A DNA stretch of 64,000 nt from Litsea cubeba (lineage: Eukaryota > Streptophyta > Magnoliopsida > Laurales > Lauraceae). The position numbers were made by a program, and so were the translations under genes. The stretch's first letter is position 1; each line of letters starts with the position of its first letter. A model generated the notes under the pieces. It was not told where the DNA came from and did no database searches. It saw nothing but the letters and a program-made list of their open reading frames with translations. The stretch spans positions 110,641,744 to 110,705,743 of the forward strand of contig CM022944.1 of the NCBI GenBank assembly GCA_012931725.1, given 5' to 3'. Shown piece by piece: positions 11,595 to 22,100 of this stretch.

Positions 11595-12265
11595 TGTCTC
11601 GACCCCGGATCGGGATCGCGAGCTAATGATGCCGCATCACGTGCATCTCTTTGGTTAGCTAATCCGTACGAGTTTAACAAGAACATTTCATCCGTGCACG
11701 TGATTTCCCACAGGGTTCTGCATGCGGTGATGATTTTATACCAGTCATCTCACATACAATCAAGTACATATTCGGGATTGCGGAAGTGTGTAGCAAATCA
11801 TATTCATACCATTTCATTTCATAAACAAGACTGATTTCATAAATATAGACAACATAGTGTCAGAGTGAGCAATGATTATTGGCATTCCCAAAAGATATAA
11901 TGTTAAATTTTATACAAAAGATCAGTTGGTTAAATTGCCCCAAAAATAATGGCCAATAAAGACCAGTACAACCAAAATAATATTCCCCAAAAGGTGTTAG
12001 TCACAAATCCCCAAAATTATCGTATCTCGAAAGCTCGACCAAATGTCTACACGACATCGTCAGCTTGCCACTCAACTACACGATGTGGTTCATCGACCGC
12101 CTCTTCTGGCTCCTCCTCAAAGGCAATGGGGTCTGGACCAGAATACCAAATAACGGGTCAGACACGACGGTCTGGCAGGTGGGTGAAAAGATATGACAAT
12201 ATAGTAAAACAATGATACATTGGAAAAACATTAAAACCTGTATAAATAATGAGTTTCATAAAGAA

Positions 12266-12360
12266 GGGAAGTATTCAAGTGCATCCATCCCTCACCATTT
12301 TTGGTGAGGGACACCCCCTCACCAAAAATGGTGAGGGATGGATGCACTTGAATATTTTCC
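12266..12360. mobile_element. Foldback MITE with 8-9 bp target-site duplication
   Basis: A 39-bp arm (12272-12310) is followed after 5 bases (12311-12315) by its perfect inverted copy (12316-12354). The outer ends are GGGAAG...TTTTCC. The flanks carry cataaagaa at 12257-12265 and again at 12361-12369. This can be read as a 9 bp duplication (Mutator-like) or as 8 bp with ends GGGAA/TTCCC (hAT-like). There is no coding capacity, so it would depend on a transposase elsewhere. It sits inside the E1 LTR. Confidence 0.85.
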
Positions 12361-13179
12361 CATAAAGAATGCATCATTTATTAGAAAAGACATGAACAGT
12401 ATAAAACATGTAAAGGTACCAAGAAATAGGAACTAGCAAAATGGCAACCACACAAAACTAAATCATCTCTCACTAAAGTGATGAAAGCTATCAGGGCGTT
12501 GACCTCAGTCACATGAGGTGGGAGAGTCAACGATCATATATAAATATAAATATATAACAGGACAAGACCACGGTAGTGAACCATATATCGGGACAGGACA
12601 GGATCCAGGCTGTAGCTAGCAGGACAAGAGGGGGATCTTCAAGCCGGTGGATCAAACCGACAAGGTAAATCCAAGCTTAGTGGTGCCGACTCATAGGTCA
12701 TGTGCAAGAAAACAAAATAAGTACATGTGTAAATGGGACGGGATGCTCATAAGTATAACAGTACAATTGTATCGGGTCAGGCATATACGGACTAGCAAAA
12801 TGCAAAAAACATGATTTTAGTCATAAAACATGAAGTTTAAAGTGTACAAGAGAAACTCGGGTAAAAATCAAGTACAAATGGATTTTCTACAAATTTTTGG
12901 GTCAAGCGTTAAAGGTCCAAGGTTTAAATCAGTGTGAATAGGGTCCCGTATGTTGGATTTGATATACATTTGGTACTTTTTGAGAACTGAAAACATTCCG
13001 GGTCCCTACGTACATTGACAAGCCTAAAAGACTTTAATGAATCTTGGTGATGGGGTTTCTTCCTCAACCGGGCTTCATACGATACTTTTCAAGCCTTCAC
13101 ATTGCATTGGGGCTCCAACAAGACCTCCCCAAACCTTAGGATAATGTTTCAAGTTCTCAAGGATTGACCCAGGCCTGAC

Positions 13180-13345
13180 AGGGCACTTCGCTCGAGCGGA
13201 CTGCTCTCTATCTGGGATTCGCTCGAGCGGACCTACTCGGATCAGGTTGGCTTAAGCGATCAGAAGGTAAGCTCGAGCCAACGAGCCTCTGTGAGGGGTT
13301 CGTTCGAGCGATGTATCAAGGTCGCTAGAGCGAACTGTCCAGAAA
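13180..13345. repeat. Cluster of CTCGAGCG-type motifs in the E1 LTR
   Basis: Five to six copies or variants of the palindrome-centred gctcgagcgga occur within about 165 bp (cgctcgagcgg at about 13190 and 13220, then gcttaagcgatc, gctcgagcc, gttcgagcga, gctagagcga). The cluster lies downstream of the TATA box in the LTR's own orientation, hence probably in the transcribed leader. Confidence 0.65.
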
Positions 13346-14783
13346 GTGATTTCTGGGTGTAGTTTGGGCTCTTCTTCTTCTCCTCTTTTCATAAACTTTT
13401 GAGCACCCATTTAACATACATTTGAGGATCTCAAAACCTCCTTCAAAGCCCCATCTAATCCTCCATTCAACCTCATCCATTCCATCTCATTTCATCACAA
13501 AAAGCCCATGGAAATCCATACATTTAGCAAATCAAAACTAAATACAATCAATATGACATTTTCAAGAGATTAATGAGCTAGAAAGATACTTTAACAATTG
13601 CATTCCAAAGCCAATAGAAGATGTAGCATGAAATAAGGTTTAAGGAAATCAAGAGTCATTAATGAAAACCAAATATGTGTATCAAACATGAAATACATCA
13701 ATAGATCATTTCATCCACTTGCCTTAGGTCCAAAGTTAGCGAATCAAGTCTCTAAGACACACTCTCCAAGCCTCTAGCACCAATCTATACAAAAACCCCC
13801 AAATCCAAACAAGATGGAAACCCTAGAATATCAAAACCAAGCAATAGGAAGAGAGAGTTTATAAGAATCAAGACAAAGCACATTTAGAGCTAGGAGAACA
13901 TAAATCTAAGGGATTGGAAAGATCCCTTACTTGGAAGTTCTTCAAAATCACAAAGCTAGCTCAATGAAGCTTCAAGAAGGTTGGTTTTCTCCTCCAATGG
14001 TGTCAAAGTAAAGCTCTTGAGATGAGGAAGGAGGTCATAGGATCCATTTCATGATTTGGCAATAGTTGATGTTGATTTGAGATGGAGAGACCAAGAAGAA
14101 GAAGAAGCCAAGAAGAAACCCTAGCAAAGTTCTTCCCCAATCACAAGAGCAAGAAAAAGGGAAATGAGAAGGAGGGTTCTCCTTATATAGAATATGAGGA
14201 TGGTCCCACAACTTAAAGAGGAAGATGGGCTGAAAACATGTCTTTCGGGACCTCGGATGAGTTCGATGAAGAAGGCAAAGTTGATCGGCGAAATTTCTAA
14301 TTTAAAAAAAGTATATGTTTCACGGGTTTTGGTGACATGGAAAATTATGTTCAGATTTTGGGTAAAAAGAATATTTTGTCCTCAAAATGAGAAAGTCGGG
14401 TTTCGGGATCTCGATTGGGACAGAGTTAACATGAAAGTTGTAGAGATTAACGAAATAGGTCAAACGGGATTAAGACATGAATTTATGGAATTTCGAACAA
14501 TCCCCCAAGTTCATGCAAAGTCACCAAAGGAAACCCCCAAAGGGTCCCACTAAATCAAGAAGACTCTCAAATTAATACTAATTGAGGTCTCTTGGGTCGG
14601 GGTCTTACATCCTCAAAGGCTCTCAAAATTCCCTAAAGCTATTCAAAAGCTATTCTAACCCAAAACTTAATCAAAATCCACTAAACACACTTAAAGCTAA
14701 AATACAACTTAATTAACACTAATCGAGGTCTCTCGGGTCGGGGTCTTACATCCTCCACCCCTTAGGACATTTGGTCCTCCAAA

Positions 14784-16791
14784 TTAAATAAAGCTCACAT
14801 CCGGTAGTAGGTACGAGTACTCCTTCTTAACTTGATCCCGTAGTTCCCACGTTGCCTCTTCCAGTCCATGATTCTCCCAAAGTACTTTGACCCACTGAAT
14901 CGTTCGTGTTCTCAATTCTTGTTCCTTAGTATCATTGATCTGAATAGGCTTCTCAACATATGTAGCATCCTTTCGGATTTCCAACGATTCTTGATGGAGT
15001 ACATGTAAACGGTCATGGATGTACTTCTTCAGCATTGAAACATGAAAGACATTGTGTATGCCGGAGAGTTTGGGTGGTAAGGCTAATCTATAAGCCACAT
15101 CACCAATCTTACTCACAATATCATACGGTCCAATGTATCTTCGAGATAGCTTGCCCTTCTGTCCAAACCTCAAAGTTCCCCGGGTTGGTGATAACTTCAA
15201 GAAAGCCTTATCTCATTCGTTGAACTGTAAATCTCTTCAGTGAGCGTCTGCATAACTCTTCTGTCTACTCCGGGCTACTCTTAGACGTTCTTGGATCAAC
15301 TTGACTTTATCGTTAGTCTCACTCACTATGGTCGGTCCATGAAAGCTGCGAACGCCCACTTCTTCCCAACAAACGGGTGTCCTACACCTTCTGCCATACA
15401 ATGCCTCAAAAGGTCCCATTCCAATACTCAAGTGATAACTGTTGTTATAAGCGAACTCATACAACGGTTTAAGCTTCATCCCATTGGGTCTTGAAGTCTA
15501 ATACACAAGCTTGGAGCATGTCCTCGAGAGTCTGAATCGCTCTTTCTAACTGACCATCTGTCTGCAGGTGATAAACAGTGCTGAACTGTAGCTTCGTACC
15601 CATGGATTCGTGTAGTGTCTTCCAAAACCTCAAGACGAATCTGCTGTCTCTGTCAGATGTGATGGAAATTGGCTGTCTATGTCGACTGACAATCTCATTG
15701 ACAAATAACTCTGCCAAAGGTAACATATGCATCTTCTTCCCTGTCTTCATCGGAACGGAGTGAGCTAACTTGGTGAGACGGTCCACAATGACCCAAATGG
15801 CATCGTTGCCTCTGTTAGTCTTCGACAATCCCGAAATAAAACCCATGGTAATATGCTCCCATTCTCATTCCGGGATTTCTAATGGTTGTAACAACCCTAG
15901 AGGCTTCGGATGTTCTGCCTTAATCAACTGACATGTCATGCATCTAGAGACAAATGCTGCAATTTCTCTCTTCATGTTGTTCCACCAAAATCCGCCTTTC
16001 AAGTTCTGATACATTTTTGTACTACCTGGATGCATGGAATATTTCGTATTGTGAGCCTCTGTCATGATGTCATTCCTTAAGTCCTCTATGTTAGGTACAC
16101 ATAGACGGTCACGGTAGTACAACACTCCATCCACAATACGAAAATCGGGGCGATCTGCTATATGCTCTGAAATCTTAACTAACTCTGGATCTTGCAACTG
16201 ATTTTCCTTAATCTTCTGGATGAAGGAAGGTTCTGACACTGACATGTTTGCTAACATTACACCCTTCTTTAGTGGCTGTACCTCTACTCCCAACTTTTCT
16301 AACTGCTGAAACACACAAGTACCCTGAAGACTTGCTAAGCCCACTGACTTTCTGCTGAAGGCATCTGCAACTACATTTATTTTTTTCGGGTGATATTTAA
16401 TTGGAAAATCATAGTCCTTGATATATTCCATCCATCTTCTCTGCCTCATGTTCAACTCCTTATGAGAAAACAAGTACTGAAAACTGCGGTGATCGGAGTG
16501 AACTTCGAATTTCTCTCCATAGAGATAATGCCTCCACATTTTCAATGCAAGAACAACCGCTGCTAACTCCAAATCATGCGTTGCATAGTTCTTCTCATGA
16601 TCTTTTAATAGTCGGGACCCATAAGCAACCACTTTTCCATCCTGCATTAACACACATCCAAGTCCAACGTTGGAAGCATCGGTAAAAATGGTGAAACCAC
16701 CGCTTCCGGATGGCAAAGTGAGGACCGGTGCTGCAGTCAATCTCTTTTTCAGCTCTTGGAAACTAGCCTCATACTGATCTGTCCATACATT
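14784..16791 (-). pseudogene. E1 pol fragment: RNase H, integrase, chromodomain
   Basis: Four minus-strand pieces (15865-16740, 15469-15846, 15237-15479, 14784-15200) give the 3' half of a chromovirus pol. RNase H: LPSGSGGFTIFTDASNVGLG. Integrase zinc finger: HNTKYSMHPGSTKMYQN then CMTCQLIKAEHPKP. Integrase core: AIWVIVDRLTKLAHSVP and SITSDRDSRF. Then a GPY domain (RRYIGPYDIVSKIGDVAYRL) and a chromodomain-like end (WENHGLEEATWELRDQVKK). A stop replaces Trp at the integrase entry, and frameshifts follow. Similarity ends abruptly at 16791 inside the connection between RT and RNase H, so the 5' half of the element has been lost. Confidence 0.85.
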
Positions 16792-17691
16792 TGGTAGTAT
16801 TCATAGATCTGGACAAATTTGTTCTAATTTGTCCAGAACTCATATGAATTTATTTTCTAATTTGTTTTCTAATGTTCCAAATCTTAAACATTTAAAAAAA
16901 GATTGTCAATAAAGATGTTTGAGTTTTTTATAAGATTTCGTTAACATTTATAATCATTTTGTGGCTTTAAGGTTTGACTATTGTATGTTTAAGAATGTTC
17001 TTAATAGGCTTAATATTGTTCAAGAAGGGAACCAAGTTGCAGCTTCAATTTGTTTGCTGAAAAGAGGATAACTGAAAGAGTTTCAATTAATGGTTGGGGT
17101 ATTCTGTCAATTGACCCAACCAATTTTATAGAACACTTGGTCCATTTGGGTCTTTGGAAATTGAGTTCAGGTAAATTGGTTGGTTTATAATGATGGTTCA
17201 TCTATTTGGATAACCTCAGTTACCCATAACAATTGCCTTTTCCTTTTTCCATTTCTAATTACAAGTAATTATTTCTTCCTCCGACCCAAGTTCCTCTAAA
17301 AATATTTCTTCCTCCAACCCAAGTTCCTCTGAAAACATTTCTTCCTTCAAATGCGAAGTTTGGTTTTTTTTTTTTTCCTGAACTTCGGCCATAGTGTATC
17401 AACCGTTTATAATACATTTATTGCATTGTTTGCTATTCTTCGTGTTTCTTTAAAAGGTTATTAGTATGATTTACAAAAGTTATTATCTCTAAAATACATA
17501 ACACTATTTGCTTTAAAGTGTGCATTAAATAACATACCAAAATTGGAGATATATTTATTATAAGGCCCGGGCTTAGTAGTTTATTTGAGTTCCCACTTTC
17601 CTCTACTCCCTACTCCCTCCAACACTCTTTTAGTAAGAAAATCAGCATCCAGACACTCATCACACCCTCATAGGAGAGCCGTCATCAATCA
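16792..17691. other. Intergenic, mostly unrecognised
   Basis: AT-rich sequence without coding potential. At 17270-17345 a roughly 35 bp unit (tttcttcctccgacccaagt) recurs two to three times. The part from about 17570 is the internal side of the TRIM remnant and contains a purine-rich tract on the minus strand (17585-17625). Confidence 0.4.
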
Positions 17692-17703
17692 GTTCTGATA
17701 CCA
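17692..17703 (-). other. Primer-binding site, initiator Met tRNA type
   Basis: Reads TGGTATCAGAAC on the minus strand, one mismatch from TGGTATCAGAGC, which pairs with the 3' end of initiator tRNA-Met. It lies five bases downstream of the TRIM LTR. Confidence 0.7.
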
Positions 17704-17708
17704 AGCTT

Positions 17709-17958
17709 TGTTTCTAGCCCCCTATTGAGGTACCCAAAATGCATTATACTAGATAAGGAGGAGTCCACACAAATAGCCCACCGTCTGGACACTACACATA
17801 TGCATGATATTGTCCGCTTTGGCCCACGGACCTCACGGTTTTGTTTCTGATGGGTCTCAACCCATCAAAAGGCCTCATGCAATGTAAGGGTGTAAGCTCC
17901 ACCTATAATCCCATTCACTTTCCTCTCTATACTCGATGTGAGACTCCGGGGCGTCACA
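17709..17958 (-). repeat. LTR of a TRIM-like small retroelement
   Basis: 250 bp, starting TGTGACGCCCCGGAGTCTCA and ending CTAGAAACA on the minus strand. It carries the phrase gccaaagcggacaatatcat, which recurs in short TRIM-type repeats of many plants. It is followed after 5 bases by an initiator-Met primer-binding site (17692-17703). On its other side is a purine-rich tract (taagggggtggat) and a 110 bp internal stretch that starts with another PBS (18071-18082). The same LTR therefore has internal sequence on both sides. Confidence 0.65.
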
Positions 17959-18082
17959 ATCCACCCCCCTTAGGGCTGCACGTCCCTATACAGTAGCCTG
18001 CTAGCCCTCTTGGCCTGCCCACTTGCACCAGACCACTGCAGTGGACCATACTCGAACTAGTTGAGAGTCGGTTCTCATACCA
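17959..18082 (-). repeat. TRIM internal region on the far side of the LTR
   Basis: On the minus strand it starts TGGTATGAGAAC (18071-18082, a PBS variant) and ends with the polypurine tract taagggggtggat against the LTR at 17958. It is only about 110 bp with no open frame, as expected for a TRIM. The LTR that should precede it is not visible beyond 18082. Confidence 0.55.
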
Positions 18083-18738
18083 TCTGACACTCATATAAGC
18101 AATTTGGGACTTTGCAAATATCCTTATCTTAATATGAAGAGAAAACAGTCCTCATGAGAGATCACATGTCCATCTCCCCCTTTTAACAATTACATCTCAT
18201 CTCACAAGCATGGACGACGGAAAAGAAAAGAGATAGGTAATTTTTGCTTGGTAAACCATTAAGAACAGACAGACCCAAAAACCTCCAAACCGACAATTTT
18301 TTAGTTCGTCCATCCTAGCCCTAGGATTGTGTTGAGTGATTAAGATGGGGTTGATCTTTATAAACAATGTTTGCTCTCTATAAATGGTCTTAATCTTACC
18401 CGATACAAGGTTCAATCATCCTATTCGTTGCCGCCTCGTGACAATAAATCCAAAGGATGGCGTAGAGCCGACACTTTAACATTACCAAACAAATCGTATC
18501 GGCCGTAGTAGTTATGGATTTTTTTAAGTTTGTAAAGATGATGTTAACAGTTGAATTCTTAAATTTGGCAAAAAAAAATTCCAATTTTTGTGTGCGTGTG
18601 TGAGAGAGAGAGAGTGGTTGAGTCAGGGCCAACTGTACCGACCAAGCAAATACTCCACTACACGTTAGCAAATACCACTAAAAAGGTACCAATTCAGGTC
18701 ATTCAGGAGGAAAGAAAGCAGGGGCAGTTGGGTTTTTA

Positions 18739-18744
<6 letters not shown>

Positions 18745-18771
<27 letters not shown>
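18745..18771. repeat. (TA)n microsatellite
   Basis: An uninterrupted TA run of about 27 bases upstream of the pectinesterase promoter. Confidence 0.9.
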
Positions 18772-19006
18772 TTCTTCCCACAGCAACAGAGAAAGGGAGT
18801 GAGTCAGATAGACTCACGGGCATCCACACAATAATAATACATGTAATGAGAACAAAAGCAAATACACAACCATTTTTTTTGTATATTGCATAAGAAAACA
18901 ACTCATTCGTTTGATTCGGCAGCAAAAAGGTCTTTGCTTGTGGCCTTACATTGCTAACCTGTGTGAGCCCCATTTCCATTCAAAGTCATAGCTAGAAACA
19001 ACCCGT

Positions 19007-19010
<4 letters not shown>

Positions 19011-19040
<30 letters not shown>
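19011..19040. repeat. (CT)15 microsatellite in the pectinesterase promoter
   Basis: Thirty bases of perfect CT, about 10 bp upstream of a TATA-like sequence and 98 bp before the start codon. Pyrimidine patches like this are frequent in plant core promoters. Confidence 0.9.
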
Positions 19041-19043
<3 letters not shown>

Positions 19044-19137
19044 TTTGTGACAAACTTATAAATCTCTACATGAACATCTTTCTGTTGCACAAATTAGTAT
19101 CTTCTTCTTCTTCTATTCTCTTTACTGGTTTCTCACC

Positions 19138-22100
19138 ATGTCTATATTTCCAAGTACCTTTTGTATCATCTTCCTTGTTCTGCTACAGTCCCCACAAACA
19201 CTGTCCCACACTAAAGGGATCCGACCCGGCAACCAATTTCCATTCAATCGAACACAGACCCAACTAGCGGAGCAGCAGTTCATTAAATGGGTCAGATTCG
19301 TTGGGACCCTTAAACACTCCATCTTCTCTACAGCAAAGAACAAGGTCTATCCTTCTTACACTCTGGTCGTGGATAAGAACCCTTCTGTTGGAGATTTTAC
19401 AACGATTCAAGACGCTATTGATTCACTTCCTTCCGTTAACCTCGTTAGAGTCGTAATTAAGGTCAATGCTGGAATTTACCAGTGAGTTTCGAATTCTTAC
19501 TTGTGTGAAGACACTTTTCAGGATTGGTTCTTTTTTTGCTTGTCTGTTTGCTTTTTGGGTTACATCTGAAATACCCATTTTTCATGAAAATCATTGCTTT
19601 TCTTTATATTTTGAGTAAATCAATGAGACTGAAATTGGGTTTAGTTGGGAACAGTGGGATTTTATGAAGAATGCATTTTAGCTTTTATTTTATTTATTTA
19701 TTATTACTTTTTTGTATTACTACTTTAAGTGATATATTCTATGGCAATTGGGATTCTCCACTTGTGTAAAGACACTCTTAAAAGATTTGATCTTTTTGCT
19801 TCTTCATTTGCCTTTTGGGTTGCATTCTCAAGGACCAAACTTTCATTTAAATTAATGTTTTGTTTATAATTGTAACCACTGTGGTAGGAATTGGGTTTGA
19901 TTGAAAACCGTGGAATTTCTTGGAGGAAGTGCTTGACTCTCTTGTTTGTACTAGCACTTGACTGATCAATGTTCCATGGCAAGTGGCAACTTGGTTACAT
20001 GTTATTGGCTAGTTCTCTTCTGCCTTGCATTTGGTGCGGCACAGAAGAGAATTCCCATGAAGCAGTCTGTGTTATTACCGTTCAACCCAATTTACTACTT
20101 TAAGTTAACTTCGAGACTGATTTGGAGAAAACAAAAGAAGTATATAAATGTACCTATCTTGATTGCCCTCACCATTCATTCTGCCTAAATATTAAGACCG
20201 ATTGCAATTTGGAACGCGTCCGAACACTCCGAGTTTTTCCTAGCAATAAGAAATTGGCAGTCTGAAATCTCAAGTTATGAAAAGATGTATCAATTAATAT
20301 GTCGAGAACGAATATTATAGAGTTAACATTATTAGGGTGAGAGATTAATCAACTTTGTTATCTATTATTCTCTTGTAGTCATAAAACTTGGGTTTTGATT
20401 CCAATATCTGAAACCTTTCCAGAGAGAAAGTGACCATTCCTATATTGAAAGATTTCATTACCCTACAAGGGGCAGGAGCAGATGTAACAGTTGTTCAATG
20501 GGGAGACACAGCTGAAACATTAGGACCCAGAGGGCAGCCAATTGGAACCTACAATTCTTCAACTTTTGCTGTGAATTCTCGTTATTTCTTGGCCACCAAC
20601 ATCACCTTCAAGGTAATAAAATAAAGTTTGGTACTTTATGACATATTGCATTAATGTACATCTATTTTTCTTGTTCCAAATTCTCAACCATATGAAAAGT
20701 TTTACTGTTATTTTGAGAACCTTGTTCTATATTATATCAAGTGCTCAGGCTCCGCCTATAAGCACCACCTTTTCAATAAAATATTTGCATTATGCTGTTT
20801 TTCCCCATTGGTAGATGAACCATGATAATGTGATATGAACTTTTGATTGGCCCCACAAGGAGGACATTGTATTTAACAATCTATTGTTATGGGAAGGCCC
20901 TGATTCTTCAAATAGTTCCCTGTGAACAATGTCTAAAAATGTTGCAGTCCTTAATCCTGATAGGTTTTGAGGCTGACCCATTGCTTACAAGTTGATGGCA
21001 GTATCTTCCTTTTGTGATTCTCCATAGTAGCCTCTCTTTCATTATTTATTAATACTGTTATTTCAATCAGTAATCTGTGGTAGAAGGAGAGACACTATTT
21101 GTAGCCAGCAAGACCTTTTTGCTGCACGTCTATGAAGTGTCAGAATGCTTTACCAAAGTGCTGCTCTGATACCCAAGTGGAGAGAAACGGTGGATGCATC
21201 AAAAAGTCACTGAATGGGATATCTTTTCCCAATTGAATATTGTCACCATCTGATCTTCTATATCCGTGAATAGTAGAAATAAATAGGCCTTAGCCATTTC
21301 CTTTTGTTTTCTTTCTTTTACCAGTACTTCTTTATTGAGATTTCTGCATTGTTTTTTCAGTTGCCATGTCAATCACATGCACCCTTTCATCCATTTTCTC
21401 TCATCTTATCCTCACCAAACACCACATAACCTGAACCTTTTTTTCAGTATGGGATTCTTCATTTTAATTCTATTACTCTCCCAAAGAGGCCTTACAATTC
21501 TGGGCTCACTCATGGTTTTTCCCTAATTCAAAGCCTAAACATGCTCATTTAGTCCTTTAATAACGGGCCCAGATTTCATTCCCACCCGAATGACGAGGAA
21601 CCCGCCGGATATCATTGGTAAAACCACGAATACACAAAACCACCCACTAGCCCTATGTATCGATAAGGCTCCAAACATTTCGAAGCCAGGATCTCCAGCC
21701 CATTAGAGGACTTCTTAACCACTCAAACAATTTAAGTGTGGGTAACAGTTTAAGTCTTAATGTGAAGTCGTCTATATCTCTATTCAGGGCGTGACACATT
21801 GGATACTGTAAAGGGTCCTCCATAGTCCATATGCATTTCCCTGATGGATTTAGCCCTCTAAATCCGGGTATAAACTATTTTACTATCCTGGTCCATAATT
21901 GGGTCAAGGTCTAGTACGGACTAGACCCATAAACCTGTTTATCTAGGTGAAATATATAAATAATGCAACAATTGGTTTTTCAGTTTTTATATAAGTACTT
22001 ATTCACATTAAATATGCATTATTTCATAGTAATATTTGTTTATATATAATAATGTATTTGAAAAATGCCTGGCTCTGGGTCCAATTGGGTTTGTCTTGTC

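Larger units (their letters stand above)
11595..14750 (-). repeat. 3' LTR of truncated Tekay-like element E1
   Basis: On the minus strand it starts TGTAAGACCCCGACCC right after a purine tract (ctaaggggtggagga, 14751-14765) that follows the pol reading frame. This fixes the start well. The other end is set at GGGGTCGAGACA (11595) because it gives a CA terminus and a plausible 3.2 kb length; this end is less sure. A TATA box (CTATATAAGG, 14181-14190) lies about 560 bp in. A cluster of CTCGAGCG motifs is at 13180-13345, and a foldback MITE is inserted at 12266-12360. Confidence 0.55.
18083..19137. other. Region upstream of the pectinesterase gene
   Basis: No coding sequence. It contains a (TA)n microsatellite at 18745-18771, a (CT)15 tract at 19011-19040 and a TATA-like cttataaatctc at about 19049-19060. 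CT tracts next to the TATA box are common in plant core promoters, so 18950-19085 is the likely promoter. A short upstream ATG at 19070 opens a frame overlapping the main start. It matters only if transcription starts before it. Confidence 0.5.

Noticed and set aside
11532..12215. Short plus-strand open frames in the E1 LTR
   Set aside because: No protein features. They lie inside LTR sequence defined by its PPT junction and orientation.
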